A stretch of 64,000 nt of DNA from Bosea sp. BIWAKO-01. GTDB lineage: Bacteria > Pseudomonadota > Alphaproteobacteria > Rhizobiales > Beijerinckiaceae. The stretch spans positions 2,287,501-2,351,500 of the forward strand of contig NZ_BCQA01000001.1 in assembly GCF_001748145.1 (NCBI RefSeq). Direction: 5' to 3'. This document shows positions 8,572 through 17,834 of the stretch, piece after piece. The position numbers and the translations under genes are program-made. Every line of letters starts with the position of its first letter. Position 1 is the stretch's first letter. Below the pieces are notes generated by a model. It saw nothing but the letters and a program-made list of their open reading frames with translations, made no database searches and was not told the DNA's origin.

Positions 8572-9669
8572 CTAACGCTCCAGCCAGAGCGCGGTTCTCG
8601 GCGACAGCGACAGGCTGACGGGGGCCGCGACCTCATGCAGGTCGCCGCCCGACTGGAAGGGCAGGTCGACCGAGACCTCGGTTTCGCCGATCGTGACGCC
8701 GTAGCGCATGCTCGATCCCAGGAACTCGCGATGCGCGATCCTGCCCGGCAACGCGACTTGCCCGGCATGCGTGGCGCCTGCGGCGCCGAGAGTCGCATGC
8801 TGGGGACGAAAGACCAGCTTGGCGCCGGTGGGGACGGCAACATCGCCCGGGATCGGCAGCTTCGCGCCGCCCTTGACCTCGAAGGCGCGTTCGGTGCCGC
8901 TGCCGACAACCGTGCCCTCGAGGATATTGGCGGTACCAAGGAAGTTCGCGACGAAGAGATTGGCCGGGCGCTCGTAAAGTTCCATCGGGGTGCCGACCTG
9001 CTGGACGATACCCTCGTTCATCACCGCGATGCGGTCGCAGATCGTGTTGGCCTCCTCCTGGTCGTGGGTGACGAAGATCGTCGTCAGGCCGAGGCGCTGC
9101 TGCAGATCGCGCAGCTCGCGCCGCACCTGCACACGCAGCTTGGCGTCGAGATTGGAGAGAGGCTCATCGAGCAGCAAGACTTTCGGTTCGACCGCGACGG
9201 TGCGCGCGACCGCGACGCGCTGCTGCTGGCCGCCGGAGAGCTGGGATGGGCGCCTGTCGCCGAGATGGCCGAGCCCGACCAGGTCGAGCGCGACCCCGAC
9301 GCGCCGCTCGATCTCGGCGCGGGCGACGCCGCGCTCCTCAAGACCGAAGGCGACGTTCTTGCGGACAGTCATATGCGGCCAGAGTGCATAGGACTGGAAG
9401 ACCATGCCGACATCGCGCTTCCAGGGCGGCAGGGTGGAAATGTCCGGGCCGCCGATCCGGACCTGGCCGGTATCGGCCTGGTTGAAGCCGGCGATGAGGC
9501 GGAGCAGCGTGGTCTTGCCGCAGCCCGACGGTCCGAGAAAGGCGAAGAATTCACCGGGCCGGATGGCGAGGTCGACATTCTTCAGCACATGATTGGTGCC
9601 GTAGGAGAGATTGATGCCCTCGATATCGACGGCGACGGCTTTGGTAGCGAGCGGTGTGATGGCGTTCAT
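8572..9669 (-). CDS. ABC importer ATP-binding protein (FbpC/PotA-like, type 1)
   Basis: A 365-residue ATPase of the ferric-iron/spermidine/2-aminoethylphosphonate class. Walker A (GPSGCGKTT), Q-loop (MVFQSYALWPHMTV), signature (LSGGQQQRVAVAR), Walker B (VLLLDEPLSNLDAKL) and switch (FVTHDQEEA) are followed by a C-terminal TOBE-like region from about residue 270. The open frame extends far upstream into the permease region, but the ATG at 9669, two bases after the permease stop, is the only sensible start. It energises the permease encoded immediately upstream. Confidence 0.93.
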   Translation of the reverse strand: MNAITPLATKAVAVDIEGINLSYGTNHVLKNVDLAIRPGEFFAFLGPSGCGKTTLLRLIAGFNQADTGQVRIGGPDISTLPPWKRDVGMVFQSYALWPHMTVRKNVAFGLEERGVARAEIERRVGVALDLVGLGHLGDRRPSQLSGGQQQRVAVARTVAVEPKVLLLDEPLSNLDAKLRVQVRRELRDLQQRLGLTTIFVTHDQEEANTICDRIAVMNEGIVQQVGTPMELYERPANLFVANFLGTANILEGTVVGSGTERAFEVKGGAKLPIPGDVAVPTGAKLVFRPQHATLGAAGATHAGQVALPGRIAHREFLGSSMRYGVTIGETEVSVDLPFQSGGDLHEVAAPVSLSLSPRTALWLER

Positions 9670-9671
9670 GA

Positions 9672-11384
9672 TCAGTGGCCCATTCCCTTGGCCTTCTGGC
9701 TGCGTTCGATGATGAGATGGGAGAGGAAGGTGCAGGCCGCGACGAGGATGACCGCGACGACGCCGAGCGCCGCACCAGGCCCACGTCCGGCGGCGGACTG
9801 CATGAAGACATAGAGCCCATAGGCCAGTGGCGCGTCGGAGTTGGACTGCACCAGCATCAGTGTGGCCGAGAGCTCGACCGCCGCGGTCGAGAAGCTGGTG
9901 ACGAAGCCGGCGAGAATGCCGCCTGCCATCAGCGGGACGACGACGCGGCGCACGGTCCGGGATTTGGTGGCGCCGAGATTCTCCGCCGCCTCCTCGAGCG
10001 AGACCGAGATCTGCTGCAGCGCCGCGTGGCAGGCGCGCAGCGCATAGGGCAGGCGCCGGATCGCGAGCGCCAGCACGAGGGTGATCCAGAGCGAGGCGAG
10101 CGGCGTGCCGTCCGGCAAGGTGATACCGTAGAAGGTCCGGAGATAGCCGATGCCGAGCACGACGCCCGGGATCGCCAGTGCCGCCGACGCCGTCCAGTCG
10201 AGCCATTCGCGGCCGACCAGCTTCGTCCGCAGCACGAGATAGGCGATGGCCACACCGAGCACGATGTCGATCCCGCCTGCGATGCTGGCATAGATCAGTG
10301 TGTTCTTGATGTAGACCGAGCTCTCGCCGAAGACGCGGGCGTAATGGGCGACCGTGAAGGCGTCCGGCAGCGGCGAATAGGACCAGATCGTCGCAAAGGA
10401 GAGCAGCAGCAGCCCCAGATGCGGCGCGAGCACCAGCGCCAGGATCAGGATGACGACGCCATAGCCGAAGATGGCCTCCATCGGTGACATCACACGCTTG
10501 GCGAGGCCGCCGCCGCCGCGTTGGGTCGTGGCGTAGTCGCGGCCCTTCAGCGCCAGCGCCGACAGCCACATGGCAACGACCGAGGCGATGATCAGGACGA
10601 CCGAGATGACATAGCCCATCGGGTCGGCAATCCCGATCGAGGTCACGCGCAGATAGGCCTGCGGCGCCAGCATGTCCTTGACGTTGAGCAGGAGCGGGGT
10701 CGCCAGATCGTCGAAGACCTTGACGAAGACGAGCGAGGCGCCGGCGAGATAGCCCGGCATGGCGAGCGGGAAGACGATGCGGCGAAAAAGGCGGAAGCCG
10801 GAGGAGCCGAGATTCTGCGCGGCCTCTTCCATGGCCCGGTCGATATTGCGCAGCGCTGCCGAGAGATTGATCAGGATGAACGGGAAATAATGGACCGACT
10901 GGACGAAAATGACGCCGTTCAGCCCTTCCATGAAGCCGATCTTGAAGCCGAACCAATCATCCAGCAGCAGGTTGATCGAGCCGTTGCGGCCGAACAAGAG
11001 CTGCATCGCCACGGCGCCGACGAAGGGTGGCATGATCAGGGGCAGGAAACCCAGCGTTTGGACGACCGCAGCGCCGCGGAAGACGAAACGCGTCGTCAGA
11101 TAGGCCAGCGGCAGCGCGAAGACCGACGCCCAGACCACCGACATGGCCGAGACATAGACCGAGTTCCAGAACGACCGGATGAATAGCTCGGTCCGGAAGA
11201 AGTCGTAGAAATTGATCAGCGTGAAGCTGTTCGTGCCCTTCTCGGTGAAGGCGACATAGATCACCGTTGCCACCGGCAGCACGAGGAAGAACAGCAGGAA
11301 GGCTGCAATGGCCAGCGCGAGCGCGATCTGGCCAGGGGTCGCCGACATGCGTTTGGGGCGCGAGAGCGCGGGGACGGCGGTCAT
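9672..11384 (-). CDS. ABC importer permease, two fused transmembrane domains (FbpB-like)
   Basis: A 570-residue membrane protein with two repeated binding-protein-dependent permease domains. The first EAA loop is near EEAAQNLGSSGFRLFRRIVF and the second near EEAAENLGATKSRTVRRVVV; about twelve hydrophobic helices are visible. Such fused permeases serve iron(III), thiamine, phosphonate and related importers. The gap to the ATPase gene is two bases. The operon's binding protein is 159 bases upstream, separated by a palindromic element. Confidence 0.92.
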   Translation of the reverse strand: MTAVPALSRPKRMSATPGQIALALAIAAFLLFFLVLPVATVIYVAFTEKGTNSFTLINFYDFFRTELFIRSFWNSVYVSAMSVVWASVFALPLAYLTTRFVFRGAAVVQTLGFLPLIMPPFVGAVAMQLLFGRNGSINLLLDDWFGFKIGFMEGLNGVIFVQSVHYFPFILINLSAALRNIDRAMEEAAQNLGSSGFRLFRRIVFPLAMPGYLAGASLVFVKVFDDLATPLLLNVKDMLAPQAYLRVTSIGIADPMGYVISVVLIIASVVAMWLSALALKGRDYATTQRGGGGLAKRVMSPMEAIFGYGVVILILALVLAPHLGLLLLSFATIWSYSPLPDAFTVAHYARVFGESSVYIKNTLIYASIAGGIDIVLGVAIAYLVLRTKLVGREWLDWTASAALAIPGVVLGIGYLRTFYGITLPDGTPLASLWITLVLALAIRRLPYALRACHAALQQISVSLEEAAENLGATKSRTVRRVVVPLMAGGILAGFVTSFSTAAVELSATLMLVQSNSDAPLAYGLYVFMQSAAGRGPGAALGVVAVILVAACTFLSHLIIERSQKAKGMGH

Positions 11385-11423
11385 GGGGAGTTCCCGAAAG
11401 AGGCTCGATCGATAAGGCCTGCA

Positions 11424-11530
11424 CCGTCATGCCAGGCGGCCGTGCGGAGATCCGCGATCCATGCCCGAGCCTCCAACGGGGAGGTCGGCATGGATCCCGG
11501 CTCTTCACTTCGCTACGGCAGGGATGACGG
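11424..11530. repeat. REP-like intergenic palindromic element between binding-protein and permease genes
   Basis: The spacer contains nested inverted repeats. Outer arms are CCGTCATGCC (11424-11433) and GGGATGACGG (11521-11530), matching at 9 of 10 positions. Inside, 11457-11474 pairs with 11480-11495 around a short loop as a long near-perfect stem beginning ATCCATGCC and ending GGCATGGAT. This resembles dispersed extragenic palindromes and sits where malE/malF-type operons use a stem to raise binding-protein mRNA over permease mRNA. Confidence 0.6.
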
Positions 11531-11543
11531 CCGCGGCGACGGC

Positions 11544-12881
11544 TCAGCGCGCGAGCTTGAGGGCTTCCTCGGCCTTGGTCTTGGCCTTGGCGTAATTCTC
11601 GCGGGCAGCATTGGCCCACTGGCTCTCGAGCTCGGCCTGTCTGGCGCCCTTCTCCTTGCCGCCGGTAAAGGCGCCGCGGAGTTCTGCGCTTGCAGCCTGC
11701 GCTTCGGTGACCGGCATGGCTGCGATCAGGTTGCGCGCCTCATCGGCTGCAGCCTTGGCCTGGGCGTTGGGCTTCTTCGCCAGCGCGGCGTCGACCTCGT
11801 GCAGCGTCTTGGTGACGCCCTTCAGCGCATCGAGCTGGAAGGAGATCAGCTGGTCGAACAGAGTGTCGACGACAGCGGTCCGGGCTTCGGATTTGTCGAC
11901 GTCGAAGCCGATCATCTTCTGGAAGCGCGGATCGGTGAAGGGGTTGGGATAATCGGCGCCGGCCTTGGCATAGACGGCCGGATTGACCGGCAGGCGGCGG
12001 ATGCCGGGATCGAGCAGGACTTCCTGGCCGGTCGGCGAGAGCAGGAACTCGACGAAGGCCTCGGCCGCCGCCTTGTTCGGTGGGTTCGCGATGATGCCGA
12101 CATTGGCAGGCACGACGGTGGTCACGGTCGGATAGACGAACTTGACCGGGAATCCGGACGCCTGTGCCGAGAAGGCGAAGAAGTCGATGACGATGCCGAC
12201 GCCGACCTGTCCGGAGTTCACCGCTTCCGGCACACCGAACGAACGTTCCGTGATCGAGCGGAAATTGCCCGACATCTCCTTGAGCGTGCGCCAGCCCTTG
12301 TCCCAGCCTTCGCCCTGAAGGATGGTCTCGACGGTCAGGTGCGTCGTGCCGGAGCGGGCCGGCGAGGCGATCGAGACATGGTCGTAGAAGGCCGGCTTGG
12401 CGAGATCCTGCCAGTCCTTCGGTTCCGGCAGCTTGTTGGCCTTGGCGTAGCGATCATTCCACATGATGCCGTAGCCCGAGGCCGCGAAGCCGAAATAGAA
12501 GCCCTGCGGATCATTGATCGGATAGGAGCCGATCTTCTCGGGGATGCCGGTCGCCTTGGGCTTGTAGGGCGTCAGCAGCTTCTTGCCTTTGAGCACTTCG
12601 AAGGCGTCAGGAGCCGACGCCCAGAAGAGATCGACCTGGTTGTTGGCCTTGGTCTCCTCGACATATTTCACACCGGCATTGGTGTTGCGGTTCTGAACTT
12701 CGAGCGTGACGCCCGGAACCGCCTTCTCGAAGGCCTTCTTGATCGGGTCGGTCACGTCCTTGGAAAAGGAGGTGACAACGGTGACCTTGCCGGCCGGAGC
12801 CTGGGCGAGGGCGATGGTTGCGAATGACGTGCTGAGCGACAGGCCGAGGGCGGCCGCGAGTGCGACCCTGCGATTGACCAT
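11544..12881 (-). CDS. Periplasmic substrate-binding protein of the sigma-54-controlled ABC importer
   Basis: A 445-residue family-1 extracellular binding protein with a Sec signal (hydrophobic run after MVNRR, ending near ALAQAPAG). Core motifs are DLFWASAPDAFEVLKGKKLL and SPARSGTTHLTVE. The C-terminal ~100 residues form an Ala/Lys/Glu-rich helical extension beyond the usual length of about 340. I chose ATG 12881 behind GGAGG; a TTG four codons earlier lies within that RBS. It is a clear full-length paralogue of the sensory protein at 16365-17738, which shares these motifs in the same order. Iron-binding FbpA and phosphonate- or phosphoglycerate-type receptors are alternatives; the Pgt-like neighbours favour an organophosphate, by inference. 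Confidence 0.9.
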   Translation of the reverse strand: MVNRRVALAAALGLSLSTSFATIALAQAPAGKVTVVTSFSKDVTDPIKKAFEKAVPGVTLEVQNRNTNAGVKYVEETKANNQVDLFWASAPDAFEVLKGKKLLTPYKPKATGIPEKIGSYPINDPQGFYFGFAASGYGIMWNDRYAKANKLPEPKDWQDLAKPAFYDHVSIASPARSGTTHLTVETILQGEGWDKGWRTLKEMSGNFRSITERSFGVPEAVNSGQVGVGIVIDFFAFSAQASGFPVKFVYPTVTTVVPANVGIIANPPNKAAAEAFVEFLLSPTGQEVLLDPGIRRLPVNPAVYAKAGADYPNPFTDPRFQKMIGFDVDKSEARTAVVDTLFDQLISFQLDALKGVTKTLHEVDAALAKKPNAQAKAAADEARNLIAAMPVTEAQAASAELRGAFTGGKEKGARQAELESQWANAARENYAKAKTKAEEALKLAR

Positions 12882-12937
12882 GATTTCCTCCAAGACAATT
12901 TTTGCTCACCCGGCGTCGAGGCCGATGCACATCTGTC

Positions 12938-12953
12938 AGCAACGACGATGCCA
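12938..12953 (-). promoter_or_regulatory. Sigma-54 (-24/-12) promoter of the ABC importer operon
   Basis: Read on the minus strand, 12953 to 12938 is TGGCATCGTCGTTGCT. The invariant GG and GC dinucleotides have the correct spacing, and the TTGC(A/T) element is exact against the consensus TGGCAC-G-N4-TTGC(A/T). Its 3' edge lies 56 bases upstream of the binding-protein ATG. The regulator gene immediately upstream encodes the GAFTGA sigma-54 activator motif. Confidence 0.8.
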
Positions 12954-13026
12954 ACCGGGCGTCGTGTTGATTGTGTTGAGGAAATCCCGGGTTCAGTGCG
13001 CAGTTCGCGCTCTCTGCGGGTCGTTG

Positions 13027-13072
13027 CGGTAACCGTCGCGTCGAGAGGATGGGTCAGGACGGTAACATCGCG
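13027..13072. promoter_or_regulatory. Candidate upstream activator sites for the NtrC-type regulator
   Basis: CGGTAAC occurs at 13027 and again at 13060, exactly 33 bases (about three helical turns) apart, each followed by TCGCG. The first copy is an inverted repeat, CGGT-A-ACCG. They lie roughly 75-120 bases upstream of the -24 element, the usual zone for enhancer sites of sigma-54 activators. Confidence 0.45.
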
Positions 13073-13075
13073 ACG

Positions 13076-14428
13076 TCAGTCGGGAAGTGCTGCCGCGCCA
13101 CTCAAACCGTAGCGGCGCATCTTGAGGTAAAGGGTCTTGCGGGTGATGCCGAGGGCGGCTGCTGTGACGCCGATCCGGCCGCCATGGCGTTTCAACGCCG
13201 CACCGATCACCTCGGCTTCGGCGAGCGCGATCTGTTCGTCGAGCGTCAGTTCGGCACTCGATGGTCCGGCGACGGTCTCATGATCATCGAAATCCTCGTC
13301 CATCCCGAGCAGGCTGCGTTCGGCGGCGTTGCGCAATTCGCGCACGTTGCCGGGCCAGTCCTGCCGTGACAGGCGCTGCAGCAGATCGCGGCCGAGCGGC
13401 GGGGCGGAGCGGCCGACGCGAGCGGCGGCGAGCCCGAGGAAGTGCTGGAACAGCAATGGAATGTCCTCGCGCCGATCGCGCAGGGGCGGCAGGCGGAGCG
13501 TCACGACATTGAGGCGATAGACCAGGTCTTCTCTAAATCCGCCGGCCTTGGCCAATGCTGCGAGGTCCGCCTTTGTTGCCGCGACGATGCGGATATCGAC
13601 CGCGATCTCGCGGTTGGAGCCGAGGCGTTCGATGCGTCGCTCCTGGAGCGCGCGCAGCAGCCGGACCTGCGCGGCCATCGGCATCGACTCGATCTCGTCG
13701 AGAAAGAGCGTGCCGCCGCTGGCATGCTCGATCTTGCCGATGCGCCGCTCGCGTGCACCGGTGAAGGCGCCGGCCTCATGGCCGAAAAGCTCGCTCTCGA
13801 TCATGGTTTCGGGAATTGCGCCGCAGTTCACCGCGACGAAGCGCCCGCTGCGGCGCTTGCCGAGATCGTGCAGCGCGCGCGCCGCGACCTCCTTGCCGGT
13901 CCCGGTTTCGCCGAAGAGCAGCACGTCGGCATCGGCGTCGGCCATGAGGGTCAGCCGCTGCCGCAAACGGACGATCGCCGGCGAGGCGCCGACAAGCCGC
14001 GCGACCCACGGGTCGTCGGGGGTGGCTCCGGCACGCAGCTGTCGGTTCTCGATGATCAGCCGGCGGTAATCGCTCGCCCGGCGGACGGTCTCGGTGAGGA
14101 GCACGGGATCGGCCGGCTTCTCGACGAAATCCCAGGCACCGTCGCGGATCGCCTTCACCGCCATGGGGACGTCGGCATGGCCGGTGACGAGCACGACCGG
14201 AATTTCCGGGTCGATCGCCCTGACCGCCGCCAGCAGGCCGAAGCCGTCGCGGCCGGGCATCCGGACATCGCTGACCAGAACGACGGGGCTGTCGCGGGTC
14301 AGCAGGGGCAGGGCTGCGTCGGCCGAGCGCTTTGCCGCGACCTCGAAGCCTTCGAGCTCCAAGGTCAGCCGGCAGGCCTCGAGAACCTCGGCGTCGTCGT
14401 CGACGAGAACAATCCTTGGCGCATTCAT
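13076..14428 (-). CDS. NtrC-family sigma-54-dependent response regulator (PgtA/DctD-like)
   Basis: 450 residues in three domains. The receiver (about 5-120) has the acidic pair VDDD and phospho-acceptor aspartate in VLVSDVRMPG. The AAA+ domain (about 145-380) has Walker A GETGTGKE, the sigma-54-contacting GAFTGA loop and LFLDEIES. The C-terminal Fis-type helix-turn-helix reads RIGVTAAALGITRKTLYLKM. It overlaps the kinase gene by ATGA and is the last gene of the sensory operon. The sigma-54 promoter 120 bases downstream of its stop is the obvious target. Confidence 0.93.
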   Translation of the reverse strand: MNAPRIVLVDDDAEVLEACRLTLELEGFEVAAKRSADAALPLLTRDSPVVLVSDVRMPGRDGFGLLAAVRAIDPEIPVVLVTGHADVPMAVKAIRDGAWDFVEKPADPVLLTETVRRASDYRRLIIENRQLRAGATPDDPWVARLVGASPAIVRLRQRLTLMADADADVLLFGETGTGKEVAARALHDLGKRRSGRFVAVNCGAIPETMIESELFGHEAGAFTGARERRIGKIEHASGGTLFLDEIESMPMAAQVRLLRALQERRIERLGSNREIAVDIRIVAATKADLAALAKAGGFREDLVYRLNVVTLRLPPLRDRREDIPLLFQHFLGLAAARVGRSAPPLGRDLLQRLSRQDWPGNVRELRNAAERSLLGMDEDFDDHETVAGPSSAELTLDEQIALAEAEVIGAALKRHGGRIGVTAAALGITRKTLYLKMRRYGLSGAAALPD

Positions 14429-16368
14429 GCGTCAATTTCCATGGCAGCCATTGCGCGGTTCGGCAGGGCTTCGAGCATAATCAGAAAGCGTGTGCCGGCG
14501 GGACCGGAGCTTGCGACGGCGAGCGTGCCGCCAAGGTCCTTGATGATGTTGTAGGAGAGCGAGAGGCCGAGGCCGAGCCCCGAACCGACCGGCTTGGTCG
14601 TGAAGAACGGGTCGAAGATTCGCTCCAGATGCGCGCGGTCGATGCCGGGCCCGTTATCCTCGACCCAGATCTCGACGGCCTTGCCGCGTTGGGCCGCGCC
14701 GATCGCGAGTGTCGGGTCCGGCCGACCGGCGATGGCATCGAGGGCATTGGCGATGAGGTTGACCAGGACCTGCTCCAGCCGGATTTCCTCGGCGCGGACA
14801 TAGAGCCTTTCGCCTGGCATGTCCTGCTTCAGCGTCACCTGCCCGGCATCGAGGCGCGGACTGAAGAGCGACAGCGCCGTCTCGACCACGCCGCCGACCT
14901 CGACGGGAGAAAGCGTCACGCCCGGCTTGCGGGCGAAGCGCCTGAGGTGAGCAATCAACTCGGCGGCGCGGGTTGTCAGCGCCTGGATGCGCATGATGGC
15001 GTGGCGGGCCTCGTCGGGCCGCTCGCGCTCCAGCAGCAGCACCCCGTTATGGGCATGCGAGCGAATCGCTGCCAGCGGCTGGTTGAGTTCGTGGCTGAGG
15101 CCGGCCGCCATCTGGCCGAGCGCGGCGAGCTTGGCCGCCTGGATCAGGTCGTCCCGGGTCTGCCGGAAGACGGCGAGCGCCCGGGCGAGGTCGCCGAGCT
15201 CGTCATTGCCCGCATGGGGCAAAACAGCCGAGGACTGCCCGCTGGCGATGCTGGTCGCGGCTTCGGTGAGCACGCGCAGCCGCGCGACGAGATGACGGCG
15301 AACATAGAACCAGCCGATCAGGAGGGCTCCGATCAGCGAGGCGGCGGCGATCGCCAGGAGCAGGTTGCGGCCGAGCCTGATCGCTGTGGCGGAACGCTCG
15401 GCCGCAGCTTTCGCGGTTGCTTCCGTTCTCTGAACCTCCTGGGAGACCAGGGTGCCGAGCTCGCTGACCAGCCGCCGGCTTTCCGTGATCAGTCGTTGCG
15501 CGTCCGTCTGGGCTGCCAGCTCCGCGCGCTTGATGGCGGCCAATCCGGTGCCGGCATCGGCAAGTCCGATCAGCCGCTGGGCAATCTGCCTGACGGTGAT
15601 GGTATCGGGCCAGCCGTTCAGCGCCCTGGCCTCGATTTCGAGCTGGTCGACCGCCTCGCCGATGACATGGCCGGTCTGCTCCATATCCTCGCGGGAGCGG
15701 ACCGCGCCGAGCCGCCCATAGAGGCCGACGATCAGGTTCGCCTGGGCATTCAGCGTCATCAACGCCGCGCTCTTGCGCGTCTCCTCGCGAATGGCATTCG
15801 GCTTGGCTGCGCCTGATGCTTCGGTTCCGGCCTGACCGAGCGCCGTCTCGATATTGAAGCGGGCATCGTCGGTGAGTGGCTCGATTTCGTCGAGGAGATC
15901 GGCCTGGAGCCAACGTAGCTCCTCGCCGATGGCACGGTTGCGCTCGCCAAGCGGGAAGCGCCGCTCAGAGACCGCATCGATGGCTTTGAGATTGCTGCGG
16001 ATCTCGGTCGCTACCGCGGCCAGGGCAGGCGAGGCGAACCCGCCCTCGGCCCGTTCGGCCAGGACCCGGTCGAGCTCATCCAGTCGCTCCCCGACAAGCC
16101 GCCGGCCGCGCTCATAGGCATCGCGTCGCTCGGCATTGGCAAGCTCGGGCATGCTGGCGATGACGCGCGCGCTGGCTTCGGCAAGCCTCGCAGAAGAGGC
16201 AAGGCCCGGGAGATGATCGCGGGCGATGGCCGCCAGCTCCGTGCTCAGTCGCTCATAGGATATGACGCCGACGATGCCGGCGCCGACGGCGAACAGACCG
16301 ACGCCGAGAAAGGCGGCGATCAGGCGTTCGCCGATGCCGAAACGTCGGTCTCGCCAGAGGCGCCTCAT
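14425..16368 (-). CDS. Membrane sensor histidine kinase (PgtB/DctB-like)
   Basis: 647 residues. One transmembrane helix near the N-terminus ([20 protein letters not shown]), a long periplasmic helical domain to about residue 335, a second helix ([20 protein letters not shown]), then a HAMP-like linker. The DHp histidine is in [13 protein letters not shown], and the ATPase domain has [16 protein letters not shown] and GLGLGLSLS. The large periplasmic part is suited to docking a binding protein. Both neighbours overlap it by four bases. The set matches the Salmonella PgtB type by architecture and order. Confidence 0.92.
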   Translation of the reverse strand: MRRLWRDRRFGIGERLIAAFLGVGLFAVGAGIVGVISYERLSTELAAIARDHLPGLASSARLAEASARVIASMPELANAERRDAYERGRRLVGERLDELDRVLAERAEGGFASPALAAVATEIRSNLKAIDAVSERRFPLGERNRAIGEELRWLQADLLDEIEPLTDDARFNIETALGQAGTEASGAAKPNAIREETRKSAALMTLNAQANLIVGLYGRLGAVRSREDMEQTGHVIGEAVDQLEIEARALNGWPDTITVRQIAQRLIGLADAGTGLAAIKRAELAAQTDAQRLITESRRLVSELGTLVSQEVQRTEATAKAAAERSATAIRLGRNLLLAIAAASLIGALLIGWFYVRRHLVARLRVLTEAATSIASGQSSAVLPHAGNDELGDLARALAVFRQTRDDLIQAAKLAALGQMAAGLSHELNQPLAAIRSHAHNGVLLLERERPDEARHAIMRIQALTTRAAELIAHLRRFARKPGVTLSPVEVGGVVETALSLFSPRLDAGQVTLKQDMPGERLYVRAEEIRLEQVLVNLIANALDAIAGRPDPTLAIGAAQRGKAVEIWVEDNGPGIDRAHLERIFDPFFTTKPVGSGLGLGLSLSYNIIKDLGGTLAVASSGPAGTRFLIMLEALPNRAMAAMEIDA

Positions 16369-17738
16369 GGCAGCCCTCCGGCCAGCCCGTCATCCGAATT
16401 GGTCCACCCTGCGGCCGCGAGACGCTCGGCGGCCTGGCGCAACCTGATGGCGGCGTCCGCGGCCTGGGCCGCGATTGCGTTGCGGATCTCGGCTTCGATA
16501 CGCGCCTGCGCCTCGGGAACTGCCAGGCCCCGAGGCACACGCACAAGATCGCGAAAACGTTCGGGCTGGCCGAGTTCCGAGGCTGGGATGGGCGGCCGCG
16601 CCAGCGCTCCGCGCGCTTCGGTCAGGAGGCGGGCGGCCTGCCCGTCGGGATAGGCGAGAAGCGCGGCCTCCAGTCCCTGGAGGCTGCGCCAGAGCCGGGC
16701 ATGCTCCGCGCGGCGGAAGGTGATCCACTCGTCGAAGATGATGTTGACCAGTTCGTAGCGGCCGGCCGACAGCCCGGCATCGAAGCGTGTCCGGTTGAAG
16801 AGGCCCGACAGGTCCGAAAGATGCGGCGGCGCCTCGTCGGCGCCATAGGCAGCCGGTGAGACCGCAAGCCGGCCGATCCGCGGCTCGCGCAGTAGCTTCT
16901 GGCCCTCGGGCGAGAGCACGAAGTCGATGAAGAGTTCGGCCTCCTTCGGATTGGGTGACGTTGCCAGCCGTGCGATGCTGGCTGGTGCGAAAAGCGTCTC
17001 CTCCGGCAGCAGGAAGCGGCTGGTCTCGCCCTCCGCACCGGCGGTTTCTGCCAGGAAATCGATCGAGATACCGATGCCGAACCGACCGCGCGCCACACCC
17101 GCCGTCACCCCGAAACTGCGCGCCGTGATGGTGGCGAGATTGCCGCCGATCTCGGACCAGAGCGCCCAGCCACGTTCCCAGCCGAGCGATTGCAGCAGGG
17201 CTTCGACCATCAGGTGCGTCGTGCCGGAGCGGGCTGGCGAGGTCAGGCCGATATGGCCGGCATAGGCGGGGGCGGCAAGGTCGGCCCAGTTCCGCGGTAC
17301 CGGGAGCCCCCGCGCCGCAAGATAGGACGGATTGTAGACCAGCCCGTAGCCCGAGACGGCAAAGCCGAGATAGTGCCCATCCGGATCGTTGACGGGATAG
17401 CCCGCGATGGTCTCGGGGGCGCCGGTCGGCCGGGCCTGCAGCGGAGCCAGCAGCTTCGTCCGCTTCAGCAACTCGAAGGCGTCGGGGGCGGAGGCCCAGA
17501 ACAGATCGGCCTCCTGACGCTGCTGTGTCCGGATATCCGCAACGGCTGCGGTGGTCTTGCGCTGCACGACCTCCACCGCGATGTCCGGGTGTCGGTTGCG
17601 AAAGGCCGCCCGGAAGGGCTCGAAGAAGGCCGGCGGGAACGAGGTGATGATCTGGACGCGGCGAGCTTCTGCCGGGCCGGCGGCAAGCCAGGTGAAAGCC
17701 GCAAGGGCAAGGCAGAGACGAGCCGCGCGTCGGATCAT
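16365..17738 (-). CDS. Periplasmic binding protein acting in signalling (PgtC-like), paralogue of the importer's receptor
   Basis: 457 residues with a Sec signal (MIRRAARLCLALAAFTWLA, ending near PAEA). It shares with the 11544-12881 receptor DLFWASAPDAFELLKRTKLL, GYPVNDPDGHYLGFAVSGYG, SPARSGTTHLMVEALLQ and RSFGV in the same order, and the C-terminal helical extension too, so the two are full-length paralogues. Being first in an operon with the kinase and regulator, it most likely presents ligand to the kinase, as PgtC does. The open frame extends 52 codons upstream, but the signal peptide fixes the start at 17738. Confidence 0.88.
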   Translation of the reverse strand: MIRRAARLCLALAAFTWLAAGPAEARRVQIITSFPPAFFEPFRAAFRNRHPDIAVEVVQRKTTAAVADIRTQQRQEADLFWASAPDAFELLKRTKLLAPLQARPTGAPETIAGYPVNDPDGHYLGFAVSGYGLVYNPSYLAARGLPVPRNWADLAAPAYAGHIGLTSPARSGTTHLMVEALLQSLGWERGWALWSEIGGNLATITARSFGVTAGVARGRFGIGISIDFLAETAGAEGETSRFLLPEETLFAPASIARLATSPNPKEAELFIDFVLSPEGQKLLREPRIGRLAVSPAAYGADEAPPHLSDLSGLFNRTRFDAGLSAGRYELVNIIFDEWITFRRAEHARLWRSLQGLEAALLAYPDGQAARLLTEARGALARPPIPASELGQPERFRDLVRVPRGLAVPEAQARIEAEIRNAIAAQAADAAIRLRQAAERLAAAGWTNSDDGLAGGLP

Positions 17739-17834
17739 GAATCTGTCATATAGCCGGCAATCGGACCCGCATAGATCGACGGGTGGACCTTCGCCGTCGC
17801 CGATCCTAAACATCGCTTGTCGCAGCGAGGGGAG

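Noticed and set aside
8572..10956. One 794-codon minus-strand open frame covering the ATPase and much of the permease
   Set aside because: Only the last 365 codons encode a recognisable ATPase; the upstream part is the wrong frame of the permease gene.
8572..12881. Firm assignment as a ferric-iron importer
   Set aside because: The fold is compatible, but the paralogous PgtC-like sensory protein and Pgt-type kinase argue for an organophosphate or similar ligand; substrate left open.
17739..17834. Sigma-54 promoter for the sensory operon
   Set aside because: No properly spaced GG/GC pair was found in this spacer.
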